The notes below the pieces were generated by a model. It was not told the DNA's origin. It made no database searches and saw nothing but the letters and a program-made list of their open reading frames with translations. DNA of 64,000 nt from Caulochytrium protostelioides (Eukaryota > Chytridiomycota > Caulochytriomycetes > Caulochytriales > Caulochytriaceae): assembly GCA_003615045.1 (NCBI GenBank), contig ML014169.1, positions 38,628-102,627 of the forward strand, read 5' to 3'. The translations under genes were made by a program, and so were the position numbers. This document shows, one piece after another, positions 1 through 10,920 of the stretch; within the stretch, counting starts at the first letter, position 1, and each line of letters begins with the position of its first letter.

Positions 1-523
1 CCGAGCGGACATCCTCACGGTCAGCACAGATGGCAGAAGGGAACCCTGAAGGATGATGATAGAAACTTTACGTAAAGGGCCGAGGTCAAGCCGAGCGTGA
101 AAACAGCCATGACCTCAGCTGTCTGGAAGAGAACACTTTTAGCAAAAATCCTGCAACAAATCCGACGGCTGCCGTCTTCGGCTGCAAATCCTGAAGCGTG
201 ACATTGTTGGTAGTCGCCCATCGGGCAGGCGCAGCGACATGTTTCCCGAGATCAACGATCATAGGCTCGGAGCGCTGGAGCACGGCATCGGCTTCGACGG
301 CGCGTGTCATGATAAAGGCCGCTCCACCGACCAGCAGCATGCCGCCAGCGAGAAAACCGAGCCGTGCCGCTCTTGATCCGGCGGCTGTCGTTGCTACGCT
401 GGTCGCTCCCGCGTGAACCGGCCGCACCCGTGTCGGGCCCATTCGGCCCAGGAAAGGCGCCATCGATCGAGATGCGGGCGCGACGACGGTCGTCATGTGG
501 CGCAGAAACCAGGCTCGCAGCAT
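1..523 (-). CDS. Fun14-like mitochondrial membrane protein (partial, 3' end outside window)
   Basis: The reading frame entering from the right starts with a mitochondrial targeting-like sequence (MLRAWFLRHM, then Arg/Ser/Ala-rich) and has a first hydrophobic segment (LGFLAGGMLLVGGAAF). It then has the Gly-rich stretch TAAVGFVAGFLLK, which resembles the core of the Fun14/FUNDC family. In that family this core is a membrane hairpin of mitochondria. The continuation of the core (TAEVMAVFTLGLTSALY) lies in another frame from position 122 downward. The two parts join with family-like spacing if the 14 nt at 136..123, which begin GT and end AG, are removed. A GTAAAG at about 67 may be the next donor, with the acceptor beyond the left edge. 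Alternative ATG codons lie at 547 and 601; 523 was chosen because it begins the targeting-like sequence. The family call rests on recalled sequence character, not on a search. Confidence 0.5.
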
Positions 524-1655
524 CACCGCGGGTGCTGTCTGGGACATGGTTGACCAGCAGGCACTGCTTCGTGACAGAACCGTCGCCAGTGGCGTCAGCA
601 TGATGGCGATGGCGAGCCGCTATGGTAGCCCATCCGTTGACAATATCCGTTCCCAAAGGGATGCTAGTGAACACGAAGTGTTACATGACAAAGCGTGGCA
701 GGGGAGAGCAACCGACGTGGGCGCCCATGCGAGGTCAGGCAGTGGCATGCAGAATCCCGTCGTGAAGGAAAGCAGAAATTTAATCGAAAGGAACAACGCG
801 CTACAAACCCGGAAAAGAAACATTGAAGACCCTGCGACCGAGTCTGTTGATCGCCATACCAACCTTCCCGTGATCCCTTCCACTACAGTAAATAGCGAAA
901 CTGCCAAAAACTGGCTCATTCAAGAGTTGGGCAGACATTTCGAAGAGTTCCACGAGCCTGGTGATTACATGTTCACTGGAGAGTGACACATGTTAGCAAA
1001 AGAACCTGACATCATTCCATCAGGCGAAGATGCTGACAGCATTCCATCAGGCGAAGGGGCTGACAACTTTTCTATCAAAATCATATCGCGCAAAAGGGCC
1101 CGCCGAGTTGGCCAAAACTTATCACCCTAAGAGTCCATCCTTCTCAAAGATTGGAGCCCAGTGAGGACCGCGCTCAAGTATATCACGCAGCATTTCCCCT
1201 CCGTTTAGCGTATCCGGTTCCCGTGAGGGATCCGGGGCTCCCTGTTCGTCGCTTTCCTTGTATGGTGGGCCTCCAGCGTTCGTGTCAGAGTCATATCACC
1301 GGTCGTCCCGTCGATGCGGTGCTCGGCTGTCGTCGGCTGCCGCAACCGGGCGACGAGGACACGCCAAACGAGAAAGCCGACGACGCGATCGAAGCGCTCA
1401 TCGCCAGAATGGCCGCCGTCGATATCGATATCGGTTTCGGTATCGAGAATGCGTTGGACGTCAACATCAAATCGATGGCGAGTGTGTGGCACAGCGCTCA
1501 TCAAGGCCGTGTGCCGCCCTTGCCGACCTGCCCATCAGGTTGCCTGGAACTCGCTTCACCGAGCCTCTCCCCCTTCCCCGTACTTATTCTTATCGAAAGC
1601 TTGTGTACCCCCGGAACAGTGATAGACCCCGTGAGAGAAAGGAAAGAAGGTGCAT
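524..1655. other. Intergenic stretch, no supported gene
   Basis: This region has lower GC than the genes. It contains the 163-codon frame at 495-986 (+), which has no recognisable domain and overlaps the Fun14-like gene on the other strand. The stretch 1005-1065 has a short imperfect direct repeat (two copies of a CATTCCATCAGGCGAAG-like unit). Frames at 1151-1657 look random. Upstream parts of the Fanzor relic may extend into the right half, but no RuvC-I motif could be recognised. Confidence 0.5.
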
Positions 1656-2075
1656 AGTGTGCGATGGTGAGTATCTTCGCAGGCAAGAGCGTCGTCGTCC
1701 GACGGGTTGAAAGGTACGGACATCCTGAACCCCGTGGCCGAGAGGGCGGCCATGGAGGGTAAGCCCGTGGTGATTGCCTCTGACGTATCCAGGTTCGTCC
1801 CGGGGGGCAAGGGCGAGATCTCCGTTCCAACACCTCGAGCGTACAAGGCGTGCGCTCAGCGTTTCCACATCGTGCTGGTTGTGGTCCTTGCAGAGTGTGG
1901 TTCTGAAAAAAAGAAAATGCAAAGCTGGGGGCAAGGGTCCCATGATCAGAGGATTGCTGTGATGCGATTCAGCCAGTATCAGCAAGTTGGTGAACCGCGA
2001 TCTCTCGGCCGCGATGAACATCCACCGCTGTCTGGCCTTACCCGTCAGACCGATAGCGTCGTGCCGCAACCCCGG
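1656..2075 (+). pseudogene. Decayed C-terminal part of a Fanzor (eukaryotic TnpB-like) RNA-guided nuclease
   Basis: Three plus-strand fragments in shifting frames line up in the order seen at the C-terminus of Fanzor/TnpB proteins. The first is a segment around ASDVSRFVPGGKGEISVP (about 1779-1830), which resembles the block before the RuvC-II motif. The second is HIVLVVVLAECGSEKKK (about 1866-1914), where Glu at 1893-1895 sits at the RuvC-II Glu position. The third is a residual zinc-finger region followed by NRDLSAAMNIHRC (1993-2031), which matches the RuvC-III NRDxxAAxNI motif. Breaks are a frame change in the A-rich run at about 1905-1917, an in-frame TGA at 1960-1962 where the family often has Arg (CGA to TGA would explain it), loss of an expected zinc-finger Cys, and probably a frame change near 1713. 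No intact RuvC-I half, guide RNA or terminal repeats were recognised, so this is a dead relic. The motif match is direct; the family name is from established knowledge. Confidence 0.6.
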
Positions 2076-3819
2076 GCAAGCTCCGCTGCAGCCGAAGATC
2101 GGCAAGCTCATCCGCCACCAAACCAACATGCGTACTGCCTCTGTGGGGGACCCCTGGTGGAGGGGGGACACTTGCGAATATAGGAAGGCACTTGCGAGGG
2201 ACCTTCGTCGGCCGTGGATGGGAGTGGGGTGACCGCGGGCCGTCTGGCCGGCCGGGGCGGCGCGCTCCCCAACACCATCCATCCATCCATCCATCCATCC
2301 ACTGACCGCTCAGACCGAGACGCATGCACTATAACGCAACCAAGTCTAAAGCGGCTTCAGGACCCCCAAGACACTCAAACACAAGAGCCGTGTAGTCAAC
2401 GTATACTTGGCAGTCACGGTGGGCGGACCTTCTGTTGTGGTTCTTGCTGAGACGACTCACTAGCCTTCTCGCGACCCCCATCCCTTTCGGTAAGCCCATA
2501 CCCGCGGGCGCCCTCCGCGCTCTCCGAAGCGACACTGCTGCCAGGACGCTGCTGCTACGACGCCGCCGTGATGCCGAACCTTGTGGCAACAGGCCGGACG
2601 GCTGGATCTCTGTCATCCTGCCGTCGCAATGCTGCTCGGCCCGGAGCGCCTTGACTAGACCTCCCAAACAAGAACCACGGCCGCTCTCGCTGCTCGCGCG
2701 ATGTCAGGGCGAGCTCGAACCTCGTCGCCATGAAGGCCGTCACTATCGTCCATCTCGCTCGCCGCCGCCGCCAGAATGGCCCCCGTTGGCCGGATCCGAG
2801 GCCGCTGCGCTGCCCGGCAGAATTGCTGTCCGCGACGTCGCCGTCTCTATGTCGGGGAAAAGGACTTAGCGTCGTCCCCGGCGCGGTGGTCGTGCGGTCT
2901 CGACAGCCCCATGTTTGGGTCTGGTACCGCCTTCTCGGTAGCGATCCTGGCGGGCGCGGTCTGAAGCCGCCATCAGCGTGGACACCGTCAATGCGCCTGC
3001 TTCGGGGCTTTGTCGGTCTACCGGATCGCAGGTGCTCTTGCTGACGGTATGATGTGCGTTGGCCGGCAACGACAGGGGCGTACACGGACCGTCGCGGCTG
3101 GATTTTGTCGATGCAACCTTGATCCGGGCCCCATGTCTTGCGCTTGTCAAGACGCTCCGTGGACGTTCTGCCGCGTGGCTCGACCGTTGACCTTCGTCGT
3201 CCAGCCATTCCGGACGGGCGCGATTCATGACGATGACGACCCATCGCGCCCGTTCTGGACAGCACCCGTCCTTCAGCAGCCTCGTATCAGGCTTGCCTGC
3301 CTGCAGCCAGCGGACGATCCTCACGTACGATGTGTGGTTCCGCTCGGTGGCGACGACCTTGTGCGTAGCGGCAACGGCCGCGGTTTCGTCTTTCGCTCTG
3401 CATCTTCATCAACTGATTTGCTTCGTCGATCAGACGGCACTCTGCCGGACCGCGCTAGGCTCGATCGCCGCTGAAAGCTGATTTATCGTCGTCGCATGTT
3501 TAGCCTAGTGCCACGGCGGCGGCGTGTTGATTGTGCGTGCCGGCTTGATGTTTACCGTGGATCTGACAGGGTCCGTGGCCGTGCTGGCGATGAAGATGGT
3601 GATAGCGTATGCTGCAGCTGGCGGCGTCCGTCTCGTCCTTATCGGCATGCGTCGTACGGCTGTCGAGTTGCGGTTCTTGTTGTCTATCCGTCCCGAGCGT
3701 TCGGATTCACATGTCCGATTCTACATGTCCGTCTCGATCGCAATTCACTGAACTCACCTCGTTTTCTTTATTTTTCGATGCTTCCAGACTCGTCGTTTGC
3801 TCCGTCTCCGTCCGTCACC
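2076..3819. other. Intergenic region upstream of eL6
   Basis: No frame shows a recognisable domain. The long minus-strand frame at 2555-3265 and the plus-strand frames at 2435-2869 and 3010-3474 have random-looking, Arg/Pro/Ser-rich translations typical of antisense or noncoding GC-rich DNA. The 3' end (about 3750-3819) is pyrimidine-rich and ends in TTTTTCGATGCTTCCAG just before the eL6 start, so it may hold the promoter and possibly a 5' UTR intron of that gene. Confidence 0.5.
2276..2302. repeat. (ATCC)n microsatellite
   Basis: About six to seven tandem copies of ATCC, interrupting the intergenic DNA right of the Fanzor relic. Related CCATCC-type repeats occur at 14213, 24872, 44841 and 57124. 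Confidence 0.9.
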
Positions 3820-4410
3820 ATGTCCACCCACAAGGAAGTCGCTTTCGCCTCGGGCACCCGCCTGGTCGCCCTCAACAAGGGCCCCAAGACCTTCCCGGCC
3901 GAGGCCGCGCAGATCAAGAAGGCCGCTCGCAGCGTCAACAACGCCGCTAAGCTCCGCAAGTCGATCACCCCGGGCACCGTCCTCATCCTTGTTGCCGGCC
4001 GCTTCGCCGGCAAGCGCGTCGTGTGCTTGTCGCAGCTCGCCTCGGGCACCCTCCTCGTGTCGGGCCCCTTCGCCATCAACGGCGTGCCCCTCCGCCGCGT
4101 GAACCCCGCCTACGTGATCGCCACCTCGACCAAGATCGACATCTCGGGTGTCCAGGTCCCGGCCCACATCAACGACGCTTACTTCAAGCGCGCTGAGCAG
4201 AAGATCGCCAAGCGCTCGGCTGAGCAGCTCTTCGACTACAAGGCCCTCGCCGCCACCAAGCCCGAGCTCCCGGCCCAGCGCATTGAGGACCAGAAGATCG
4301 TTGACCAGGCCCTCCTTGCCGCGATCAAGAAGGTCGACCTGATGAAGGAGTACCTCAAGGACACCTTCGTCCTCCCCAAGGGCGTCCCCGTCCACGCCAT
4401 CAAGTTCTAA
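3820..4410 (+). CDS. rpl6: 60S ribosomal protein L6 (eL6)
   Basis: This 196-residue protein starts MSTHKEVAF. It carries the eL6 signature blocks GTVLILVAGRFAGKRVV (residues about 51-67, KOW-like), SGPFAINGVPLRRVNPAYVI and the C-terminal block KEYLKDTFVLPKGVPVHAIKF (the last 21 residues, listed here without the middle: starts KEYLKD, ends HAIKF). eL6 is a structural component of the cytosolic large ribosomal subunit. The length is near that of fungal eL6. The ATG at 3820 was chosen over the in-frame ATG at 3779 because it begins the conserved N-terminus and lies in a CACC-ATG context; the upstream residues look like 5' UTR translation. The upstream pyrimidine-rich tract is typical of highly expressed ribosomal protein genes. 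Codon use is almost purely C/G-ending and uniform. The AATATAAA at about 4450 may serve as poly(A) signal. Confidence 0.95.
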   Translation: MSTHKEVAFASGTRLVALNKGPKTFPAEAAQIKKAARSVNNAAKLRKSITPGTVLILVAGRFAGKRVVCLSQLASGTLLVSGPFAINGVPLRRVNPAYVIATSTKIDISGVQVPAHINDAYFKRAEQKIAKRSAEQLFDYKALAATKPELPAQRIEDQKIVDQALLAAIKKVDLMKEYLKDTFVLPKGVPVHAIKF

Positions 4411-5195
4411 GCGGTCTCCTCATGGTCTTCTAATCTGATGGTGCACTCTTAATATAAACACCGAACAGAGAGAAAAAAACAGTCATCGAAAGTCGGAGCG
4501 AGAGCGACCGGCACAGACTGATATGTCCGAGAGAGAGAGAGGGAGGTGCGCAGAGGGTCTCTAGTCATCGACGGGTTCGATTCCGCATGCGCCGCAATTG
4601 AGGCAGCGGTGATCGGCAGAGAACGGAGATGCGTGGATAGCAGAGCATGGTTGTCTCATCATCAATCGGCGCACAGATGCGCCGGTGAAGGGGGCTTTGT
4701 GATGGGGAGTCGCGTGGCGCGAGGCGGGCGTGCACGGGCCATCGAGCCCCTGTGCTCGATGGCTCGGGCCAAGCCACCAAGCTCCCCCGAGGGAAAGGCG
4801 CCCGCGGCCGTGCCTGGGGGGTGAGATCGTCTCTGGGGCGCCCACGCGGCCGTTGGATCGACGGCGAGATGAGGAGACGCAGACGTACGGCGGTCTTCAT
4901 TCATGCATGAACCCTCCGAGCGTGAGATGTGCGCGGCGTGGTCACGTTGTCGTATGGACGGATGGGGTGTCGTCGAAAGCCCAGGCGAGCGACGCGTGGC
5001 CTTGCGACTCGCTCGGTGTGCATCTCACCCTTCCTGCCGCATACGACGTCTCGCCCCTCTGCCTCCTCGAGCGGCATCTTCCGTTGATACCGATCTTGCT
5101 GCTGCCGCGTCGCTGGGCCTTCACAGCGGCTGGGACGCACCGGTCTGCTGGTTTCCTACCGTTCGGGATTGCGCGGCCAATCAGCGTGATTCAAG
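4411..5195. other. eL6 3' region and vps5 upstream region
   Basis: The left part holds AT-rich 3' UTR-like sequence (AATATAAA at about 4450) and a short GA tract at about 4530-4545. The rest contains overlapping frames with no domain. A GGTTCGATTCC at 4573 looks like a tRNA T-loop, but its stem does not pair. A CCAAT pentamer occurs at 5177-5181, only 15 nt before the vps5 ATG. Confidence 0.5.
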
Positions 5196-7979
5196 ATGGC
5201 GTTCTACGGACTGCCTCACGACGACGATGCCAAAGACATGTTCGCATCGTCGGCATGGGCCGACGACAGCGACACGCTCGACCTGACCGCCGCCCAAGCC
5301 GCCGCAGCGCGGCCGCCCCCCACCACCCACGCGGCGCCCACGCATCCAGGGAGTGCGAGCGCCATCGCCCCGCTGGTCGACGACGACGATGACCAACCGG
5401 GATGGGGAGCGGGCCACGCGGCCGCCATGCTGGCTAACCCCTTCGCACCGAGTCCCCACGCTGGCCATGCCGATGGACTCGTCGACCCCTTTGCTGCGCC
5501 GCCGTCAGCGCCGGCTCCCGCGCTGACGGCGGCCACGGGGTCGGAGTTGCTGTCCCCGCACGTGCAGGCCGCCGCCACTGCCGCGCTGCGGCCCCCCGCG
5601 GGGTCGGGCGCCGCGGGCGAGCCAATACCGGCGGCGACGGCGGCGGGTAGGATCCCGCGTATCGCGCCGCGCGATCCGTTCGACGCGTCGCAGGGCTCGA
5701 CGGCGGCGGTCGCCTCGTGGCTCTCGATGGACGCAGACTCAACGGCTGCCGAGGGCAGCGCCCGGAGCACGCCGCGGCCGACGACGGCAGGCCCGACGCC
5801 CGCAGCGGCGGGAGCAGCGTCCACCCCACGTGCCGTGACGATCCATGTGCCAAGCGGGCCCAAGCCGATGGCGTTGCGGCCCGCGGCCGTCCAGCCGCTT
5901 CACGACCCGCTGTCGGCGCTGGGGGGCACGAACGACGAGACGGTGAGCAATGCGGGCGAAAGCGAGAGTATCACCGGCATCCAGGAAGGCGTAACGGGCA
6001 AGCAGATCTCCCGCTCGAACAGTCTGCGCGGCGAGTGGTACGACCGGATCGGCGCAGTCTCGGAAGAAAATGACCAGGCCGCCCATGGCCGCAAGGTAAG
6101 CGTTTTGCGAGGCGATCAGCTTGTGCCATCTTCATGTAGGTATGGCGTCTGTCTGCGTTCACCGTACTCATTCCATGCTGGAGGGCCACTGGCACGCATG
6201 ACGTCCCTTCATTTGCATTCTGCATAGCTGCCATATGCATCGTCGCTGCGACGCTGGCAGTACCAGATCCAGGTGACCAACCCGCACAAGGTGGGCGACG
6301 CGATCTCGTCGTACATCTTGTATAACGTGATCACGACGACGGACTGCCCCGCCTACCGCCAGCCAACGACCGTCGTGCATCGGCGGTACCGCGACTTCCT
6401 TTGGCTCTACACCCAACTCGCCCATCGCTACCCGGGCGCGATTGTGCCGCCGCCTCCCGAGAAGTCCGCGCTTGGCCGCTTCGCAGACGACTTTGTCGAG
6501 TCTCGCCGCGCCGCCTTGGAGGTCATGCTCAACCGCATCGCGGCCCAGCGGCTCTACGAGGAAGACCCCGACGTGGTGCTCTTTTTCCAGTCAAACGACT
6601 TTGCCGCTGACAGCCGCGCCTCGACGATTGCCGCGCACGCCGCCGAGGAGTCCTTGTACACCGTCTCAGCCGCCCACGGCGCTGACGGCGCCGCGTCCTC
6701 GGCGACGGCCCCAGGCGCGCCGCCAGGCGCCGCGGTCACGGCGGCCCACGGGACCCCCAAGACGCCGCCGGGCGCACCGCGGCCCGACTCGGCGGCGGCC
6801 GTCGCCGAGACGCCCGGCAGCACTAGCACGAACGGTGGGTTCTTCCGCGCGCTCGCCGACACGCTGCGGCTCGGCTCGATCGGGCGCAGCGCCTCGAGCG
6901 CCGAGGCCACGGCGGCGGACGGCGTCAGCGGCGCACCGTCCTCGGCGGCGGCGGCGGCGTCGGGGTTGCCGCTCTCGCCGTCCGACCTAGGCCGCGGCGC
7001 AGCGCCCCACGGCGGCGGCCCGCAGGCGACGCCGGACCCGCACGCACCAAATCCGGACGGCACCGACCCTTACCTGACGCACCAGTTCGAGCACCTGCAA
7101 GCCCTCGAAGGCCAGCTGCGCCATCTGATGCGGGCGCTCGAGGTGCTGGGCCGGCAGCAGCGGGAGGCACGTGGCGCGGCGACCGACGTCGCCGTCTCGC
7201 TGGATACGCTGGCGCAGGTCCCGCTCGACCCTGTGCTTACGGCGCATCTGGGCGCTGTGGCCGCCATGGTGCTCAAGACGCACGGCGGTGGCGGCGGCGG
7301 CGGCGGCGACGCGGCCGCTCTCTCGCCGACGGCCGGGGGCCACTCGCCGCGCCGGCCAGAGACGGCGGCGACGGCGGCGGCGGCGGCCGGGCCCATGCCG
7401 GAAGCGACCGCCGCCGTCTCTTATCCAGGGGCAGCCACGGCCCCGGGTGGATCGACGCCGACGACGGCGCCGACTCCGGCCGCACCGTCGGCGCCGGCGA
7501 CAACGCCGGTGACGGAGCTGCAGGCGTTGGTGGTCGTGCTCGAAGAGCAGCTGCGGCTGATCGGGAGCGCGCGCGCGGCGATCGCGGCGCGCGAGAAGAT
7601 TGTAAAGGCTTGGGAGCTGTCGCGCGCGCAGCTGCAGCGGTCCGGGTCGCCGAGCCTCAGCGTGGGCGGGATGGCGGTCGCGCCGGCGGCGACGGCGGAG
7701 CCAGAGAACGAGACCCGGCGGAGTTTGGAGCGGCAGTGCGCGCTGCTGGCGCGCCAGGCCGAGCGGGCGACGGTGCTGCTGAAGAGCGAGCTGGCCCGCG
7801 TGGACCGGGAAAAGGTCAATGCGGTAGCGCAAGGCATCAAGCAGTACTTGCGGAGTCTGATGGAGGCGGCCCGCGAGTCGATGGAGGGCTGGACGGCGTT
7901 GCGCGATACGATGCGTGCCGAGAAGCCGCTGCCCCTTTTTGAAGACGATTCCGAGCGTGCGCTCGAAGGAGCCGCTTAG
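5196..7979 (+). CDS. vps5: Vps5/SNX1-type sorting nexin (PX-BAR, retromer)
   Basis: Two exons, 5196-6095 and 6228-7979, encode about 883 residues. The donor is AAG|GTAAGC. The best acceptor is TGCATAG at 6221-6227, preceded by a CATGAC branch-like site; CTGGCAG ending at 6260 would also keep the frame. The N-terminal 300 residues are Ala/Pro-rich and disordered. They are followed by a PX domain (QIQVTNPHKVGDAISSY; HRRYRDFLWLY; PPPPEKSALGRF; FFQSNDF), which binds phosphoinositides. After an Ala/Pro/Ser linker comes a helical C-terminal half (LEHLQALEGQLRHLM-like start, HQFEHLQ; AREKIVKAWELSRAQL; AVAQGIKQYLRSL) matching the Vps5 BAR region. In yeast and animals such proteins coat endosomal tubules with retromer. 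The BAR is interrupted by long Gly/Ala/Pro inserts, which makes the protein longer than usual. The 3' end faces ALDH7. Confidence 0.85.
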
Positions 7980-8012
7980 TCGGTTCCTGTTGGCCCATGG
8001 ACCTCTTTGTCC

Positions 8013-8013
<1 letters not shown>

Positions 8014-8071
<58 letters not shown>
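8014..8071. repeat. (TC)n microsatellite
   Basis: About 29 uninterrupted TC dinucleotides lie 35 nt after the vps5 stop codon, in the short convergent spacer before the ALDH7 stop. The spacer right of it (8100-8160) is AT-rich, as expected for facing 3' ends. Confidence 0.95.
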
Positions 8072-8073
<2 letters not shown>

Positions 8074-8262
8074 GTCGTTGCGAGGTGGTATGCCAACAAT
8101 ATGGACTCAATTTCTTTATCTCTGTAGTATAAGTATTTGGATAGAGAGATTTATAGATAGCGATCTATCCTCGGGATCGCGATGGACCGAAGGAGTCGCT
8201 GTCCGACGGCTGCATCATGCCACCCGGACTGGGAGACGGTCCTGACGCTCGCTCGCCTTTCT

Positions 8263-10046
8263 TTACGCACCAAACTTGATGCCCTGGGCCAGGGGGATCT
8301 GGTCGGAGAAGTTGATGGTGGCGGTCTGGCGACGCATGTATTGCTTCCAGCTATCGCTGCCGCTCTCGCGGCCGCCGCCGGTCTCCTTCTCGCCGCCGAA
8401 GGCGCCACCAATTTCGGCGCCGTTGGTGGGTGCGTTGACGTTGGTGAGCCCGCAGTCGGAGCCGCGCGCACTGATCCACTGGAACACGTTGCGCATGTTC
8501 ATCGTGAACAGCGACGATGAGAGGCCCTGGTGGACGCCGTTGTTGAGCGCGATGGCATCCTCGAGCGTCTCGAAAGAGGCGGTATGCAGGATGGGCGCAA
8601 AGATCTCATTCTGCACCACAGGCGCCTTCGGGTCGATGCGCGTCACGGTCGGCTCGACAAAGTTGCCCGGGCGGTCCGAGAGCACGCGGCCGCCGAAGAG
8701 GATCTCGCCGCCTTGCGCCTTGACTTGGCGGATACCCTCCGCATACGCCTCGACGGCCTGCCGCGTGTGCAGCGGCCCGCAGAGGTTGCCGTCGACCAAG
8801 GGGTCGCCGATCGTCACCTGTGCATATGCCTTGAGCAGCTTCGCCATGAAGGCATCGTAGATCGAGGCCTGGACAAAGAGGCGCCGCGTCGTCGTGCAGC
8901 GCTGGCCGGCGGTGCCGACGGCCGCGAACAGGGTCGAGCGGACGGCCATCTCGATATCGGCGTCCTCCATCACGATGAGTGCATTGTTGCCGCCGAGCTC
9001 GAGGAGGCTCTTGCCGAAGCGCTGCTGGACCGTGACGCCGACGTCGCGGCCAACGGCGGTCGAACCCGTGAACGAAAGCAGGTCCACGCGCGGGTCGGCG
9101 GCCATGGCCTTGCCGACGTCAGCGCCGCCCGACACCAGCGAGCACAGCGCGCCCGGCAGGTTGTTGTTCTCCAGCACCGTCTGCAGAATCTTCGTGACGG
9201 CGACCGACGTCAGCGACGTCGTATGCGCGCCCTTCCAAACCACGGCGTTGCCGCAGATCAGCGCCAGTGCCGAGTTCCACCCGTAGACGGCGACGGGAAA
9301 GTTGAACGCGGAAATCACGCCGACCACGCCGAGCGGGTTGTAGTTTTCCACCAGGTAGTGGCCGGGCCGCTCAGAGGGCAGGACCTTGCCGCCAATCTGG
9401 CGGCTGAGCCCGACCGCGAGGTCCGCGATGTCGATGTACTCCTGAACCTCGCCGACGCCCTCGGCACGGATCTTGCCCATCTCCAGCGCGACAAGGGCGC
9501 CCAGGTCCTCCCGCTTCGCCTGGAGCGCCTCACGCATCTGCCGCACAATCTCGCCACGCTGGGGCGCAGGCGTCGCGCGCCACATGTCCGTGTGCTTGCG
9601 CATCTCATCCAGCACGCGGTCCAGCTCGCCGGGGGTGCCCTGGATGGCAGATTCATACCATCGCATAAAAACAGACAAGCGAGAAAACCATCGCCATCGA
9701 TTTCATGGCAACGTATCACGCTGATCGGTGAGAGCTCGGTCATCCAAGGCAGAGAGGGGGATCACGGCGGTGTCGCGTGGCTGCTTACCGTTCGTACAGC
9801 GCCGATCACCTCGTTCGTCGACGGGTTGATGGACTCCACGACGGCGCCCGAACCCTTCCAGGCGCCGTCGTAGACGCCGGGCAGCACGTCGCCATCGAGG
9901 CCGAGGCGGCGCAAGAGCGGCGCATGGTCGGCCGAGGCGGCGGCGGTGCTCGCGGCGAAGTGCCGCGCGTGGCCGAAGACCGAGCCACGCGACGCGAGCG
10001 GCGTCCGCGCCGCAGCGCGCCAGACCGAGCGGGCGGCCGTCATCAT
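8263..10046 (-). CDS. Aldehyde dehydrogenase family 7 (antiquitin), mitochondrial
   Basis: Two exons, 10046-9789 and 9639-8263, encode 544 residues. Donor ACG|GTAAGC and acceptor ATCCAG|GGC both sit in phase 0, so IGAVRT joins GTPGELDR. Residues 1-33 form an Arg/Ala/Ser-rich mitochondrial presequence; the mature start [11 protein letters not shown] matches ALDH7. Family blocks include [57 protein letters not shown] (general-base Glu, about residue 300) and [13 protein letters not shown] (catalytic Cys, about 334). ALDH7 oxidises alpha-aminoadipic semialdehyde in lysine breakdown and other aldehydes, using NAD+. Length matches the mitochondrial form of the family. ATG 10046 was chosen because it opens the presequence; the frame stays open upstream to 10220 without family similarity. 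Confidence 0.93.
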
Positions 10047-10920
10047 CGTGCCGAAACGTCGACAGTATCGGGGGAAAAAAAAAGGCGAAGAGAAAAATCG
10101 ACGGGCGATCGGCCGTGGCGTGGAGCGAAGGTGCCGAGGAAGGAGAAGCCGTGCAGTGTTGATGCCGATGGTGTCGAGGAGGGATGGTCTCGAAGAGGAT
10201 GATTGGAATCGCGTTGTCACTAGGGTATCGCTTCTGCGCGCGGTGATGCTGCGCTGGCGGATGAAGCTTACCTTCGAAACTGTCGACGTTCTTATGTGCG
10301 ACGGGCGTTGATGTTATCAAGATAAGCGTAGCGTCGCCTTCGCCTTCGCGGCGGGGCTGATCACGCGGGCCGCCGCGCGGGCTGGCCCCGTGGGCACGAG
10401 TTGTCTGCAGCGTGGCCTGCACCACGCCCCGTTTGCCCGTCTTGCTTGGAAATGACTTTGCGCTTCCAAGGCCTAGCTTGAGCCTGACAGCGAGCAAGCA
10501 GGCTCTCCAGGTGTTCAGCCGTCGAAGGGGGCTCGCGAACGTAAGGGCTTTGAAATATACTGCTGTAACGCGATAAAAAGTGCGAGCGCCAAGTGAGAGC
10601 CGTACGGATTGCGCATTCCGGCGAGTATGGCCGTCATTTCGATACTGCGACAAGTACCAACCGTTGGTGGGGTGAAGCAGAACACGCTGAGCCACATCCA
10701 GCAGGAACGCACCGATGTGCGCATCTCTGGGAGCAAGAGATGCAACAGCATATCGCTAATCCAGTTCAATCTTTCGGTTCCGACCTCGCGGAAGCAACCG
10801 ATCAGACGTCTACAAAAGAAGGCGCGCCACTTGAGGCCTCTTGAGGTCTCAAAAATATATAAACAGGAACACAACAAGAATATACAACGAACTTGTCAAA
10901 GATGAAGAATAAGAACCGCT
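10047..10920. other. Upstream region of ALDH7, lower-GC patch
   Basis: No supported gene. The segment 10550-10920 is clearly less GC-rich than the surroundings and carries short frames on both strands (for example 10515-10877 minus), none with a recognised domain. It separates the ALDH7 promoter from the 3' end of the low-complexity gene at 10921-13602. Confidence 0.5.

Noticed and set aside
495-986. 163-codon plus-strand frame
   Set aside because: No domain, and it overlaps the Fun14-like coding region on the other strand. The C-terminal part looks protein-like but is too weak to support.
4560-4600. tRNA T-loop-like GGTTCGATTCC
   Set aside because: The flanking bases do not form a T stem, and no acceptor or anticodon arm is found around it.
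5177-5181. CCAAT box of vps5
   Set aside because: It lies only 15 nt before the ATG, too close for the usual promoter position, and could be chance.
8530-9873. 447-codon plus-strand frame across ALDH7
   Set aside because: Antisense shadow of the clearly coding ALDH7 exons.
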